DNA from: an uncultured Euryhalocaulis sp.
Lineage (GTDB): Bacteria > Pseudomonadota > Alphaproteobacteria > Caulobacterales > Maricaulaceae
Reading direction: 5' to 3'
DNA: 64,000 bases
Assembly (NCBI GenBank): GCA_913055605.1
Contig: CAJXKJ010000002.1
Span: forward strand, 62,001-126,000
This document shows positions 7,331-16,153 of the stretch, in pieces. The position numbers and the translations under genes were made by a program. Position 1 is the stretch's first letter. Each line of letters begins with the position of its first letter. A model generated the notes under the pieces. That model was not told the origin of the DNA and searched no databases. It saw nothing but the letters and a program-made list of their open reading frames with translations.

Positions 7331-9787
7331 TTATTGCAAGGACGCTTCTTGAACCTCTTCGGCGTCGGCCGCGGCTTTCATCGTGAACTGATCGCTGTTC
7401 ACCACGCCCAGGATGACGGACGAGAAGTGATAGTCGTCCTCCGCCGCCGCGTGCACGATCTCGCGGACGCGCGGCATGTCGCGATAGTCCAGAACCCGGC
7501 CGGTGGCGTACATCATCAGCTTCTGCGTGATGGTCTGCACGAACTGGTCGGGACGCTCCATCAGCGCCTCGCGCAGCTGGATCGGATCGGCCAGCGGATC
7601 GCCGTTCGGCATCACCGCGGAGCTGTCGATCGCGGTCCGCGCGAAGCGGTCCATTTCCCGCCAGCGCCCCGTGGCGTCGAAATTCTCCAGCACGAAGCCC
7701 AGCGGGTCCATGATGCCGTGGCAGGAATTGCACGACGGGTTGGCGCGGTGGGCGACCAGGCGCTCGCGCACGGTCAGCGGCTTTTCGCCTTCCTTGGTTT
7801 CGGGGAACGCCTCCACGTTCGGCGGCGGCGCCGCCGGCGGGGTGCCCATGATGTTTTCCAGCACATAGGCGCCGCGCAGCACCGGCGAGGTCCGGTTCGG
7901 ATAGGCCGCGCTCATCAGGATCGCGCCCTTGCCCAGCAGGCCGTAGCGCGCCGGATTGTCCAGCGTCACCTTGCGGAACCGGTCGCCCTTCACGTCGGTC
8001 ATGTCGTAGTGCAGGGCCAGGTCCTCGTTCGCGAAGGTGTAGTCCGCGGTCAGCAGGTCGGTGACCGGCTGGTCGTTGCGGAACACGTCGTCCACGAACA
8101 TGTGGATTTCCTGCACGAACAGCTCGCGGATATTGCCCGGCACGTCGGCGAAGATCATCGGGTCGGGATCGACCTCGCCCAGATGCGGGATATGCAGCCA
8201 CTGGTGCGCGAAATTGCTGGCCAGCGTTTCCGATTTCGGATCGGCCAGCATCCGGCGCACCTGCGCCTCCAGCACTTTCGGCTCGGTCAGGCGGCCCTCT
8301 TCGGCGACGCTCAGCAGCTCGTCGTCGGGAAGCGTCGACCACAGGAAGAAAGACAGGCGCGAGGCCAGCTCAAGATCGGTCAGCGGATAGGCCGCGCCCG
8401 GCTCCGCGTCGGCCGGGGTCGGCTCGGTGCGGTACAGGAATTTCGGGCTGGCCAGGATCGCGGTCAGCGCGCGGCGGATCGACAGGTCGAAGCCTTCGCT
8501 GGCGCTCGCCTGCTCCCACACGCCCATCAGCTCTTCCATGTCGCCGTCGGTGACGTCGCCGCGGAAGGCCAGGCGCGCGGTGTCGTGGATGATCTCCCGC
8601 GCGCAGTCCGCCTCCTGCGACGCGTCCTCCGGATAGCAGGTGAAGATCTTGTTGCGCGCCGGCGTCGGCGAAACCCCGGTCGGGTCGTACGGGCCCAGGA
8701 TTTCGAAGCTGTTCAGGCGGATGATGTTGTTGTTGCCGCCGCCCGGACGGATCGGGGAGAGCAGGCCCTCATGCTCCGCGAAGCTGCGGTGCAGGAAGGT
8801 CACCGCGACGGTGTGCGGGCCGGCTTCGGCGTCGAAACGGATGTCCTTCAGGCGCTGGTTGATCATGTCGACCGCCGGGTCGCCGATCTGGTCGATGGCG
8901 CGCAGGTCTTCGCCGCCGCCGATATCCAGCTCGAAGATTTTCTCGCCGTCATAGGTGGCGATGACGGTGTGCGTGAACTCCTGGTTCGCCACCCACAGGC
9001 GCTGCGCCAGATTGCCGATATTCAGGACGTACTCGCCGTCCGCCGGGAAATAGTGCTCGACCGCCATGCCGCCGCGCGTGCCCAGGGGCAGGCCCTCGAC
9101 ATGGGTCTCCTGGTCGCCGCTGTCGCCGGTGACGTTGTAGACCGCGCCGCCGGTGCGGGCGTTCGGGTCGCCGATCGCCTGCGCCGCGACGGTGCGGGCG
9201 GCGTTCAGCGACTGCTCCAGGAAGGACGGGGAGACGTTCAGCGCCTCGGCGATATTGTCGAAGCCGTCGGCGGAGGCGTCCTGCGGCAGCAGCGCCTCGG
9301 CCTCGACCTCGATGCCCAGCAGGTCGCGGATCGCGTTGGCGTATTCCTTCCGGTTCAGCCGGTGCAGCGGGACGTGGCCGACCCATTCCTGCATGCCGCC
9401 GACATGGTCCAGATAGGATTCCATCCAGCCGACGAATTCATAGCGCGCGGCGTCGTCGGGCATCGCCTCGGCGCTGATCGGCGGCATCAGGGAGCCGCGC
9501 AGCTTCTCCACCGCGTGCTCCCAGACGGCCGCGTCCTCGGCGACCATGTCCATCGACATGGTGTCGAACGCGATCCCGCCGGCCCAGTCGGTGAAGTTGT
9601 GACACTCCACGCAATACTGGTTCACGAATTCGAATTTTTCGTCGCCCTGGTCGATCGCGTCGAAGGTCGCGGCGGCTTCCTCCGCGTCGATCTCGGCCGG
9701 GTGCGTTTCGTCGCCGTGCGCAAGGGCTGGCGCGGCGGCCAGCAGCGCGGGGACGGCGGCGAAGGCGAACAGGGAATTACGGCGCAT
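7331..9787 (-). CDS. DUF1592-type multi-domain exported c-type cytochrome-like protein (DUF1587/1592/1588/1585)
   Basis: About 818 residues from the ATG at 9787, which has GAAGAG eight bases upstream. The in-frame ATG at 9793 is less well spaced, and the track start is too early. A signal peptide (SLFAFAAVPALLAAAPALA) precedes a heme-like CVECH at residues 59-63. The order typical of the family follows: DUF1587 (HRLNRKEYANAIRDLLGIEVE), a carbohydrate-binding-like section, DUF1592 (ASRLSFFLWSTLPDDELLSVA), DUF1588 (RTSPVLRGAYVLENIMGTPP) and DUF1585. A second CxxCH lies in NPSCNSCHGIMDPLGF. These proteins are abundant in Planctomycetes and found in some Proteobacteria. An electron-transfer or oxidative role is suspected but unproved. 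Confidence 0.88.
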   Translation of the reverse strand: MRRNSLFAFAAVPALLAAAPALAHGDETHPAEIDAEEAAATFDAIDQGDEKFEFVNQYCVECHNFTDWAGGIAFDTMSMDMVAEDAAVWEHAVEKLRGSLMPPISAEAMPDDAARYEFVGWMESYLDHVGGMQEWVGHVPLHRLNRKEYANAIRDLLGIEVEAEALLPQDASADGFDNIAEALNVSPSFLEQSLNAARTVAAQAIGDPNARTGGAVYNVTGDSGDQETHVEGLPLGTRGGMAVEHYFPADGEYVLNIGNLAQRLWVANQEFTHTVIATYDGEKIFELDIGGGEDLRAIDQIGDPAVDMINQRLKDIRFDAEAGPHTVAVTFLHRSFAEHEGLLSPIRPGGGNNNIIRLNSFEILGPYDPTGVSPTPARNKIFTCYPEDASQEADCAREIIHDTARLAFRGDVTDGDMEELMGVWEQASASEGFDLSIRRALTAILASPKFLYRTEPTPADAEPGAAYPLTDLELASRLSFFLWSTLPDDELLSVAEEGRLTEPKVLEAQVRRMLADPKSETLASNFAHQWLHIPHLGEVDPDPMIFADVPGNIRELFVQEIHMFVDDVFRNDQPVTDLLTADYTFANEDLALHYDMTDVKGDRFRKVTLDNPARYGLLGKGAILMSAAYPNRTSPVLRGAYVLENIMGTPPAAPPPNVEAFPETKEGEKPLTVRERLVAHRANPSCNSCHGIMDPLGFVLENFDATGRWREMDRFARTAIDSSAVMPNGDPLADPIQLREALMERPDQFVQTITQKLMMYATGRVLDYRDMPRVREIVHAAAEDDYHFSSVILGVVNSDQFTMKAAADAEEVQEASLQ

Positions 9788-9801
9788 GGTCATAACTCTT
9801 C

Positions 9802-10731
9802 TCACGGTATCGCGCCCAGGCGGGGATTGCCCCGCAGGTGCGCGTAAAAGGAATGATAGGCGAGGTCCGCGAAGCGGTCGGCGTCCGCCCATTCGGGGTG
9901 ATAGTCCCCGGTCGGGTCCGCCGCGATCGCCTCTTCCGGGCTGAACGAGCTCTTCAGGGAGGTCGCCAGCCGGTCGTAAATCTCGCTGTACATGTCGAAC
10001 TGGGCCTGCAGATCGGCCTTGGTCATCAGCGGGCCGCTGCCCGGCACGATGACGGTGTCGTCGTCCGCGACCTCCAGCAGGATTTCATAGGAATCCAGCG
10101 CGCCGCCCAGATATCCGGCGCTGCGCCAGTCCATCATGTTCCAGCCGTCATTGATCACCGCCCCGCCGGCCGCCAGCACATTGGCGCCCGGGAAATAGGC
10201 GTAGACGTCGCCGTCGGTGTGGGCCTGGGGCAGATAGCCGACGCGGATTTCGTCCTCGCCGAAGGGCAGGACGCCGCCCTCGTCGTAATACTGCACGTTC
10301 GGCACGGCGGCCGCCGGCAGCGGCGCCAGGTCGCCCACGATCTCGTTGTCCGTCCCGTGCTTCAGATATTGCAGGGTGAAGTCATGGGCGGCGATCTGCG
10401 CACCCTGCTCGCCCGCCGTTTCGTTCAGCCCGATCCGGTCGGGGTGCCAGTGCGTGACGACCAGCTGTGCGATATTATCCTGGCCGGTCTCGGCCCGGAT
10501 AAAGTCCAGCAGCGCGTCAGCGTTTTCGGCGGAGCCGCCGTCGACCAGCGTCAGCCCGGCCGCGTCGGCGCCGACCAGCACATTGCCGTCGGGGCCGCTG
10601 ACGACCGTCAGATCGTCGGTCAGGTCCTGCGCGGTGAAATCGGCGGCGGAGGCGGGCGCGGCGATGGCGGCCAGCGCCAGCCCCGCGGCGACCGCCGCGC
10701 AGACCGTCAGGCTGTTTTTCCGCATCGTCAT
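9802..10731 (-). CDS. MBL-fold metallo-hydrolase-like periplasmic protein
   Basis: About 309 residues with a signal peptide (LTVCAAVAAGLALAAIAAPASA). Of three clustered ATGs, the one at 10731 has the best spacing from AGGCAGG. The metallo-beta-lactamase fold is seen in GLTLVDGG, VVTHWHPDRIGLNE, PQAHTDGDVYAYFPGANVLAAGG and DTVIVPGSGP. The first two His and the Asp of HxHxDH are present, but the final His is Arg. The later GD motif has also become GG. Metal binding is therefore probably partial. It is the first gene of the MBL, DUF1592, DUF1552, ankyrin set, 14 bases before DUF1592, and resembles the partial gene at the left edge. Confidence 0.82.
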   Translation of the reverse strand: MTMRKNSLTVCAAVAAGLALAAIAAPASAADFTAQDLTDDLTVVSGPDGNVLVGADAAGLTLVDGGSAENADALLDFIRAETGQDNIAQLVVTHWHPDRIGLNETAGEQGAQIAAHDFTLQYLKHGTDNEIVGDLAPLPAAAVPNVQYYDEGGVLPFGEDEIRVGYLPQAHTDGDVYAYFPGANVLAAGGAVINDGWNMMDWRSAGYLGGALDSYEILLEVADDDTVIVPGSGPLMTKADLQAQFDMYSEIYDRLATSLKSSFSPEEAIAADPTGDYHPEWADADRFADLAYHSFYAHLRGNPRLGAIP

Positions 10732-11090
10732 CGTCATCCTGCCTATCGTTCGTAATGACCGGTTCGGACCGGCTCTTTCCGGCTTTCTGCCTATCATCAC
10801 ATGGGTTCAAACTCCACAAACCGCAATTAACGCGCCCCCACCGCGGGGTTAAATATACTTAATCGCCAGAACGGTTTCCGGCCCGTCCGGGTCCGGAAAA
10901 ACCGCACCTTTCCGGGCGTTTCCGGGGCCCGCTGAACGCCGGTTCACATCGCCCGCATACCCCTCTGCGCCGATCTGCCGCGCCCGTCCCGCCGCCCCGG
11001 GCGCCGCCTTCGGGCCGCCGCCTTGGCGCCGCGCCGGAACGGGGCGACAATTCCGCCAAAGGCCGGACACACGGCCCGGGGAGGAATGCC

Positions 11091-13250
11091 ATGATCCACG
11101 CTGTGCGCCGCCGCGCGGCTCTGCTTGCCCATACGGGCCTCGTTCTGGGCGTCTCGGGCGCCGCTTTCGCCCAATCGGCCGGCGCCCAGTCGGCCGATGC
11201 TCAGTCCGCGCCGGAATTCACCGCCGATCAGGCCGCGGCCGGCGAGGCCGCCTATGTCCAGAACTGCGCGCTCTGCCACGGCCCGGCGATGGGCGGCGGG
11301 CCGTTCGGCCCGGCCCTGAAGGGCGAGGCGTTCCAGGCCCGCTGGGGCGCCGCGCCGCTGTCGGACCTCGCCGAATACATCCACAATTCCATGCCGCCGG
11401 CCGCGCCGGGCAGCCTGCCCGATCAGCTCTATGCCGACGTGCTGGCCTATCAGATGCAGCAGAACGGCGCGGAGCCCGGCGCCGGCGCCCTGCCCGCGGA
11501 CGTCACGCAACTGGCCGCCATGATCGTGCCGGGGGAGGCGACCGCCAGCGGCGATCCGGAGGCCCGCTCCTTCGCCAGCATGACCACGCGCGGCCGCATC
11601 CCCGAATGGCCCGCCGCGCCGGACCGCTTCGCGGACTACACGCCGGTGACCGAGGAGATGCTGTCCAGCCCGCCCGACGGCGACTGGCTCAGCTGGCGGC
11701 GCAGCCACCGCGCCCAGGGTTTCTCGCCCCTCGAAGAGATCGACCGGGACAATGTCGGCGATCTGCGCCTGGCCTGGTCGCTGGCCCTGCCCGCCGGCCC
11801 GAACCTGAACGAGCCGCTGGTGCGGGGCGGCGTGATGTACGTCTTCTCTTACGGCGACGAGGTCTATGCGCTCGACGCCGCCACCGGAGACCAGCTCTGG
11901 CGCTACAAGCGGCATCTGCCGGAAACCGGCGTCCAGCTCGCCTCGAAAAAGACCATGGCGCTGTATGGCGACAAGCTGTTCGTCGCCACCTCCGACCTGC
12001 ACATGCTGGCGCTGGACGCGCGCACGGGCCGGATGGTCTGGGATCGCGCGATCACCGACCGGGCGAATTTCCGCATCACCGGCGGGCCGCTGGCGGCCGA
12101 CGGCGTGGTCATGCAGGGCATTGTCGGCCAGGGCGCCGGCGGCGGCCTGATCGCCGGCTTCGACGCCGAAACCGGGGAGCGGATGTGGACCTTCAACACC
12201 GTGGCCCAAGGCGACGACCCCAACGCCGACACCTGGAACGGCCAGCCGGAGGAGGAGCGCAGCGGCGGCTCGGTCTGGACCTCCGGCTCCTACGACGCCG
12301 AAACCGGCCTCGCCTTTTTCGGCCCCGCCCCGACCTATGACACCGCGCCTCTGCGCTGGCGGCGGGAGGGGGAGAATAACGACGCCCTCTATACCGACAC
12401 CACGCTCGCCCTCGACCCGAAGACCGGCGAATTGCGCTGGTATTTCCAGCACATGAAGAACGACCAGTGGGACATGGACTGGGCGTTCGAGCGGGTGATC
12501 GCCGATCTCGGCATGGACGGCGGAACCCGCAAGGTGATCATGACCTCCGGCAAGGAGGGCCTGTTCGACGTGCTGGACGCCGAAACCGGCGCCTATCTGA
12601 AGACCATCGACATGGGCCTGCAGAACTTCGTCACCGCCATCGACCCCGAAACGGGCGACAAGACGATCGACCCGGACATGCTGCCCGGCCGGCGCGACGA
12701 CACCTTCGTGCTCTGCCCCTATGGCGGCGGCGGGCGCAACTGGCTCGCCACGTCGTTCGATAGCGCCGCCTCCACCCTCTATGTCGTCGCCCAGGATTTC
12801 TGCACCGACGTCACCCCCGCGCCGGAGGGCGAGGGCTTCCTGACCGCCGGCGCAAACATGGAAATCACGCCCCGGCCGGACAGCGACGGCCGCTACGGCC
12901 TCGTTCAGGCGATGGACATGCAGACCGGCGAGGTGCTGTGGCAAGCCCGCCAGCGGGCGCCGCAGACCACCGGCGTCCTGTCCACCGCCGGGGGCCTGGT
13001 CTTCGCCGGCGCCATCGACCGCAATTTCACCGCCTATGACGGCGACACCGGCGACATATTGTGGCGCGCCGGCCTGACCGACGTACCGAACGGCGCCCCG
13101 GTCAGCTACGCGGTCGACGGCAAACAATATGTCGCGATGGGCGTCGGCTACGGCAGCTCCGTCACCGCCGCCTTCTCCGGCACGGTGCCGGAGATCGACA
13201 TGCCCCCGGTGCGCTCCAGCGCCGTCTATGTCTTCGCCCTGCCGGACTAG
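11091..13250 (+). CDS. PQQ-dependent dehydrogenase with N-terminal cytochrome c domain
   Basis: 719 residues, start fixed by CGGGGAGGAATGCC before the ATG. After a signal peptide (AHTGLVLGVSGAAFAQ) comes a cytochrome c domain with CALCHG near residue 60. From about residue 190 an eight-bladed quinoprotein propeller follows, with Trp-docking-type repeats (VYALDAATGDQLWRYKRH, GQPEEERSGGSVWTSGSYDAETGLAFFG). The catalytic region reads QWDMDWAFER near residue 458. The Asp after Trp is the expected base. A second Asp two residues on recalls the lanthanide-binding DxD of XoxF/ExaF enzymes. The cytochrome domain is N-terminal, unlike classical type II alcohol dehydrogenases. It should oxidise an alcohol in the periplasm. 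The polyvinyl-alcohol dehydrogenase type is an alternative. Confidence 0.85.
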   Translation: MIHAVRRRAALLAHTGLVLGVSGAAFAQSAGAQSADAQSAPEFTADQAAAGEAAYVQNCALCHGPAMGGGPFGPALKGEAFQARWGAAPLSDLAEYIHNSMPPAAPGSLPDQLYADVLAYQMQQNGAEPGAGALPADVTQLAAMIVPGEATASGDPEARSFASMTTRGRIPEWPAAPDRFADYTPVTEEMLSSPPDGDWLSWRRSHRAQGFSPLEEIDRDNVGDLRLAWSLALPAGPNLNEPLVRGGVMYVFSYGDEVYALDAATGDQLWRYKRHLPETGVQLASKKTMALYGDKLFVATSDLHMLALDARTGRMVWDRAITDRANFRITGGPLAADGVVMQGIVGQGAGGGLIAGFDAETGERMWTFNTVAQGDDPNADTWNGQPEEERSGGSVWTSGSYDAETGLAFFGPAPTYDTAPLRWRREGENNDALYTDTTLALDPKTGELRWYFQHMKNDQWDMDWAFERVIADLGMDGGTRKVIMTSGKEGLFDVLDAETGAYLKTIDMGLQNFVTAIDPETGDKTIDPDMLPGRRDDTFVLCPYGGGGRNWLATSFDSAASTLYVVAQDFCTDVTPAPEGEGFLTAGANMEITPRPDSDGRYGLVQAMDMQTGEVLWQARQRAPQTTGVLSTAGGLVFAGAIDRNFTAYDGDTGDILWRAGLTDVPNGAPVSYAVDGKQYVAMGVGYGSSVTAAFSGTVPEIDMPPVRSSAVYVFALPD

Positions 13251-13254
13251 CTTT

Positions 13255-13322
13255 CCCTTCCCCCCTCGTGGGGGAAGGGCAGCCGGCTCCGGGACGCCTC
13301 CGGCGTCCCGCGTCGAGCCGGC
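13255..13322. repeat. nested palindromic intergenic element
   Basis: Two hairpins follow the quinoprotein stop. The first is CCCTTCCCCC-CTCGT-GGGGGAAGGG (13255-13279). The second has GGGACGCC-TCC-GGCGTCCC (13291-13309) nested inside outer arms GCCGGCTC / GAGCCGGC (13282-13322). This layout resembles the short dispersed palindromic elements found between genes in alphaproteobacteria. It may also act as an mRNA 3' stabiliser. Whether it is repeated in this genome cannot be seen from one window. Confidence 0.6.
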
Positions 13323-13355
13323 GGGATGAGGTGGCCTCCAGCACCCGCTAACGAA

Positions 13356-13383
13356 AACGGCCGCGCCCTAGAGCGCGGCCGTT
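13356..13383. terminator. intrinsic terminator between convergent genes
   Basis: Perfect 11-base stem AACGGCCGCGC / GCGCGGCCGTT with a 6-base loop, between the quinoprotein (+) and the alpha/beta hydrolase (-). The minus direction ends in TTTCGT, so it suits the hydrolase gene best. Confidence 0.75.
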
Positions 13384-13404
13384 CCGTTCGCGGATGACGA
13401 TCCG

Positions 13405-14502
13405 CTATTCGATGGACGACAGGAACGGGATGAACACTTCGGTGGCGATCTCGCCGTTGTTCAGTTCCTCGTTCATGAAGTGGCCGTTGCCCTCGATGCC
13501 GTAATCCACCAGCCGCGCCAGCTCGGCGTCCGCGCCCAGCTGGTTCAGCGTATGGACCGAGCAATGCACGCTCGGCGTGAACATCGGGAAGGATTTCGGC
13601 GACACCACGAACAGCACCTTCTTGTCGGCGTATGCCGGCACGGTGCGCACGCTGTCTTCCGGCTGCAGGCTGCACGGGGCCAGGCCTTCGCCTTCCGGCG
13701 CCTGCGCCTCGGTCGCGACGGCCTCGCCCTCGGCCAGCGGCGGCTCGAAGCCGATCAGCGGGCTGAGGTTCTCCGTGATCCCCATCGCCGGCTCGATGGC
13801 CAGAACGCCCTTCACCAGGTCCGGGCGCGCCGCCATGGCCAGCCAGCCCGAAGGCCCGCCGGCGCTGTGCGTGACGATGATCGCCGGGCCGATCCGGTCC
13901 AGCAGCTCGGCCAGGTTCTCCTGCAGCACGGCCATGGAGACGGTCGGGCCGGGCTCGGAGCTGGCGGTGTGCTGGATCAGCTCCTCGCTGTCCGCCGCGC
14001 CGCCGCCCGGATACTGCTCGGACTGGACGGTGAAGGTATTGGCGATGAACTGGGTCGTCGCCGGCGCGCCGAGGTCTCCGTAGAACTGGGAGTTCGGCGA
14101 GCGGCCATGCGCCGGCCGGTCGACGAAATAGACGTCGAACCCGTCGGCCAGGAAATAGTCCAGCCAGCCGTCGCGGCCGTCCGGCGTGCCCATATAGTCG
14201 GTCGCCTGACCGCCGCCGCCATGCACCAGCACCAGCGGATAGGGGTGGCGCGGCTCGGCCGCCAGCTGGAAACCGACATACATCTGGCCGTCTACGGCCG
14301 TGCCCGGCCCCGGCGGCACGCCCAGGCCCAGCATGCCGTTCTCGACCTCGGTCGCGCGCGCGCCGACCCAGAAGAAGCCCTGGTCGCGCAGGCTGATCGG
14401 CCCGGCTTCGCCGCCCGCCGCTGCGGGCTGGGACGCCAGCATCGCGCCGGCGGCCAGCGCCCCGGCGGCCGCGAACGTCCGCAAATGGTGTTTCAACGTC
14501 AT
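13405..14502 (-). CDS. exported alpha/beta hydrolase (esterase-like)
   Basis: 365 residues with a signal peptide ending near ASQPAAA (residue 29). Alpha/beta hydrolase elements: oxyanion loop VLVHGGGG (92-98), the strand motif FVDRPAHGRS, nucleophile elbow THSAGG with Ser213, and a C-terminal catalytic His in GNGHFMNE (His341). It has a long insertion between the core and the C-terminal strands that includes Cys residues (PCSLQPED, SVHCSVHT) able to form a disulfide. It is probably a periplasmic esterase or lactonase releasing alcohols or phenols for the neighbouring quinoproteins. The substrate is not evident. It reads with DUF6152 and the next gene on the minus strand. Confidence 0.85.
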   Translation of the reverse strand: MTLKHHLRTFAAAGALAAGAMLASQPAAAGGEAGPISLRDQGFFWVGARATEVENGMLGLGVPPGPGTAVDGQMYVGFQLAAEPRHPYPLVLVHGGGGQATDYMGTPDGRDGWLDYFLADGFDVYFVDRPAHGRSPNSQFYGDLGAPATTQFIANTFTVQSEQYPGGGAADSEELIQHTASSEPGPTVSMAVLQENLAELLDRIGPAIIVTHSAGGPSGWLAMAARPDLVKGVLAIEPAMGITENLSPLIGFEPPLAEGEAVATEAQAPEGEGLAPCSLQPEDSVRTVPAYADKKVLFVVSPKSFPMFTPSVHCSVHTLNQLGADAELARLVDYGIEGNGHFMNEELNNGEIATEVFIPFLSSIE

Positions 14503-14562
14503 GGACTGTTCTCCCGTCCTGGTAATTTTGTCTGCGTTTCGTCTGGTTGTCTGAGCAGGATC

Positions 14563-14925
14563 CTACGGATCCATCACCGTTCCGTCTGGCAGGGTCGCAT
14601 CGACCCACGCCGCCGCCGGGCGGCCGTCCACATGCGGCCGGCCGCGCACGGTCACTTCCATGCCCGGCGGGAAGGTGTTCCGGCCGATCCCCTTGCGCAT
14701 CAGCGTGCCCGGGCCTTCGGCCTCGAAGCCCCAGTTCGTGGTCGTGCCGTCCTCGTTCTCGACCTCGATGATCAGCCAGCTGTGCGGGTTGGTGTACTGA
14801 AACTCCACCACCGTGCCCTTGTACTCATTGACGATTTCGCGCTCGAACATCGCCACCGAATGGTGCGCCGCCGCGGCGCCGGCCGTCGCGGCCAGAACCG
14901 CCCCGGCGATCAGAACATGTTTCAT
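14563..14925 (-). CDS. DUF6152 family small exported protein
   Basis: A 120-residue protein from the ATG at 14925 (GGGAGGG upstream), with a signal peptide ending at AGAAAAHH. The mature N-terminus HHSVAMFEREIVNEYKGTVVEFQYTNPHSWLIIEV and the later RPAAAWVDATLPDGT are the hallmark of DUF6152. This small beta-rich periplasmic family commonly accompanies quinoproteins and exported catabolic proteins. Its function is unknown. It is separated by 31 bases from the next minus-strand gene upstream and probably cotranscribed with it. Confidence 0.82.
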   Translation of the reverse strand: MKHVLIAGAVLAATAGAAAAHHSVAMFEREIVNEYKGTVVEFQYTNPHSWLIIEVENEDGTTTNWGFEAEGPGTLMRKGIGRNTFPPGMEVTVRGRPHVDGRPAAAWVDATLPDGTVMDP

Positions 14926-14956
14926 TGCGTTTGCCCTCCCTTGCATCCGCACGCGC

Positions 14957-15916
14957 CTATTCCTCGATCAGGCCTTCTTCCGCGGCCTCGTCGAACATCA
15001 GCCAGGTTTCCGGGTCGGTCAGGTCCGTCGCCCCGTCCTGTCCGGGCAGCGCGCCGAAATCCGATCCGCCCTCTGCGGTGCGCACCACCGGCTGGTTCTC
15101 CGCGCACGACCACTGGGCCAGGCGCAGATCGCCGCCCATGTCGTCCACCTTCTGGTACCAGCGGATGAAATGATGCGGCTCCAGCAGCGCCTCGGAGTCG
15201 TACAGGCTCGCCTTCACCTGCATCAGCCCGTCGTCCAGCATGGTCCACTCTTCATAGAGTTCGGCCTCTTCGCTGATCGCCGGCTGCTCCCGCTGCAGCA
15301 GATTGTGCTTCATATTGTTGGTGTGGATGACCAGCGTGCCGTCATCCCAGAAGCCGATGGAGTCCCCCTCCCACAGCGGATAGGCGAAATCCTCGGAGAT
15401 ATGGCCGCGCCCGTCGGTATAGATCCGGCGGACCTCGTTCATCATCTCGTTGATCAGCAGCGTCTTGTCCGGCATCGGATAGAATTCGCGCATGAACGGC
15501 TCGACCAGCCAGCGCGGCATCCCCGCCGGCAGGCAATAGGTCAGCGGGTCGAAATCGTTGCCCGCCTCGCCCTGCCGGATGCGCATCTCATGCTCGGCGG
15601 CATAGCGCGGGGTCAGCTTCATCGTCGTGGTGGTGGCGAAGCCGCGCCCGCTCATCTGCTCGCCCGGCCGCAGGGAGAAATAGAAGCCCTGGCCGGAGGC
15701 CTGCTCCCAGATCCCGGACCAGTCCGGCAGATTGTCTTCGTCGGATTCGCCGCCCGCCGCCTCGAACCGCGCCTGATACTGCGCCCAGGCGGAATCGTAT
15801 TGCCCCGGGTCCCAGGTCGTCTCCAGCGTCGGCGGCGCGCCGAACTGGGCCAATGCGGGCGACGCGATCAGCATCGCGCCCGCGGCCGCCGCGGCGGCCT
15901 TCCAAATTCCGGCCAT
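14957..15916 (-). CDS. conserved exported protein of unknown function, DUF6152-associated
   Basis: 319 residues from the ATG at 15916 behind AAGGGGAGGACA. The track start is too long. The signal peptide is AAAAAAGAMLIASPALA. The body contains LTPRYAAEHE, a Cys-containing segment TYCLPAGMPRWLVEPFMREFYPMPDKTLLINE, RRIYTDGRGH and WEGDSIGFWDDGTLVIHTNNM. I recognise this pattern from proteins that neighbour DUF6152 in catabolic clusters but know no activity for it. It probably works in the periplasm with DUF6152 and the adjacent quinoprotein (divergent, 237 bp away). Confidence 0.75.
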   Translation of the reverse strand: MAGIWKAAAAAAGAMLIASPALAQFGAPPTLETTWDPGQYDSAWAQYQARFEAAGGESDEDNLPDWSGIWEQASGQGFYFSLRPGEQMSGRGFATTTTMKLTPRYAAEHEMRIRQGEAGNDFDPLTYCLPAGMPRWLVEPFMREFYPMPDKTLLINEMMNEVRRIYTDGRGHISEDFAYPLWEGDSIGFWDDGTLVIHTNNMKHNLLQREQPAISEEAELYEEWTMLDDGLMQVKASLYDSEALLEPHHFIRWYQKVDDMGGDLRLAQWSCAENQPVVRTAEGGSDFGALPGQDGATDLTDPETWLMFDEAAEEGLIEE

Positions 15917-16153
15917 TGTCCTCCCCTTACGCTCTTTTATCGGTGCGCTTTTGCGCTTGCCGGAAACACTACACCAGTTCCGCACGCCTGCGCCATGTCA
16001 GCCGTGAGGGCGCGCCCGCCCGCGCCCGATGCAAACGCGGACGCGCGCACGCATTGCCGAAACCCGCGTTCTGCGCAAAGCTCCGCCGGTCTACAGAGGC
16101 CGCCCGGCCGCGCGATGCGGTCAGAGGACAGGCCCGGAGATGGGGAGGATCGT

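Noticed and set aside
6014-9847. 1277-codon plus-strand ORF opposite DUF1552/DUF1592
   Set aside because: Antisense shadow in high-GC DNA with no family motifs, while both minus-strand genes have signal peptides, ribosome sites and domain signatures.
10944-13127. 727-codon minus-strand ORF opposite the quinoprotein
   Set aside because: Shadow frame: the plus strand encodes a complete cytochrome-PQQ protein with an ideal ribosome site.
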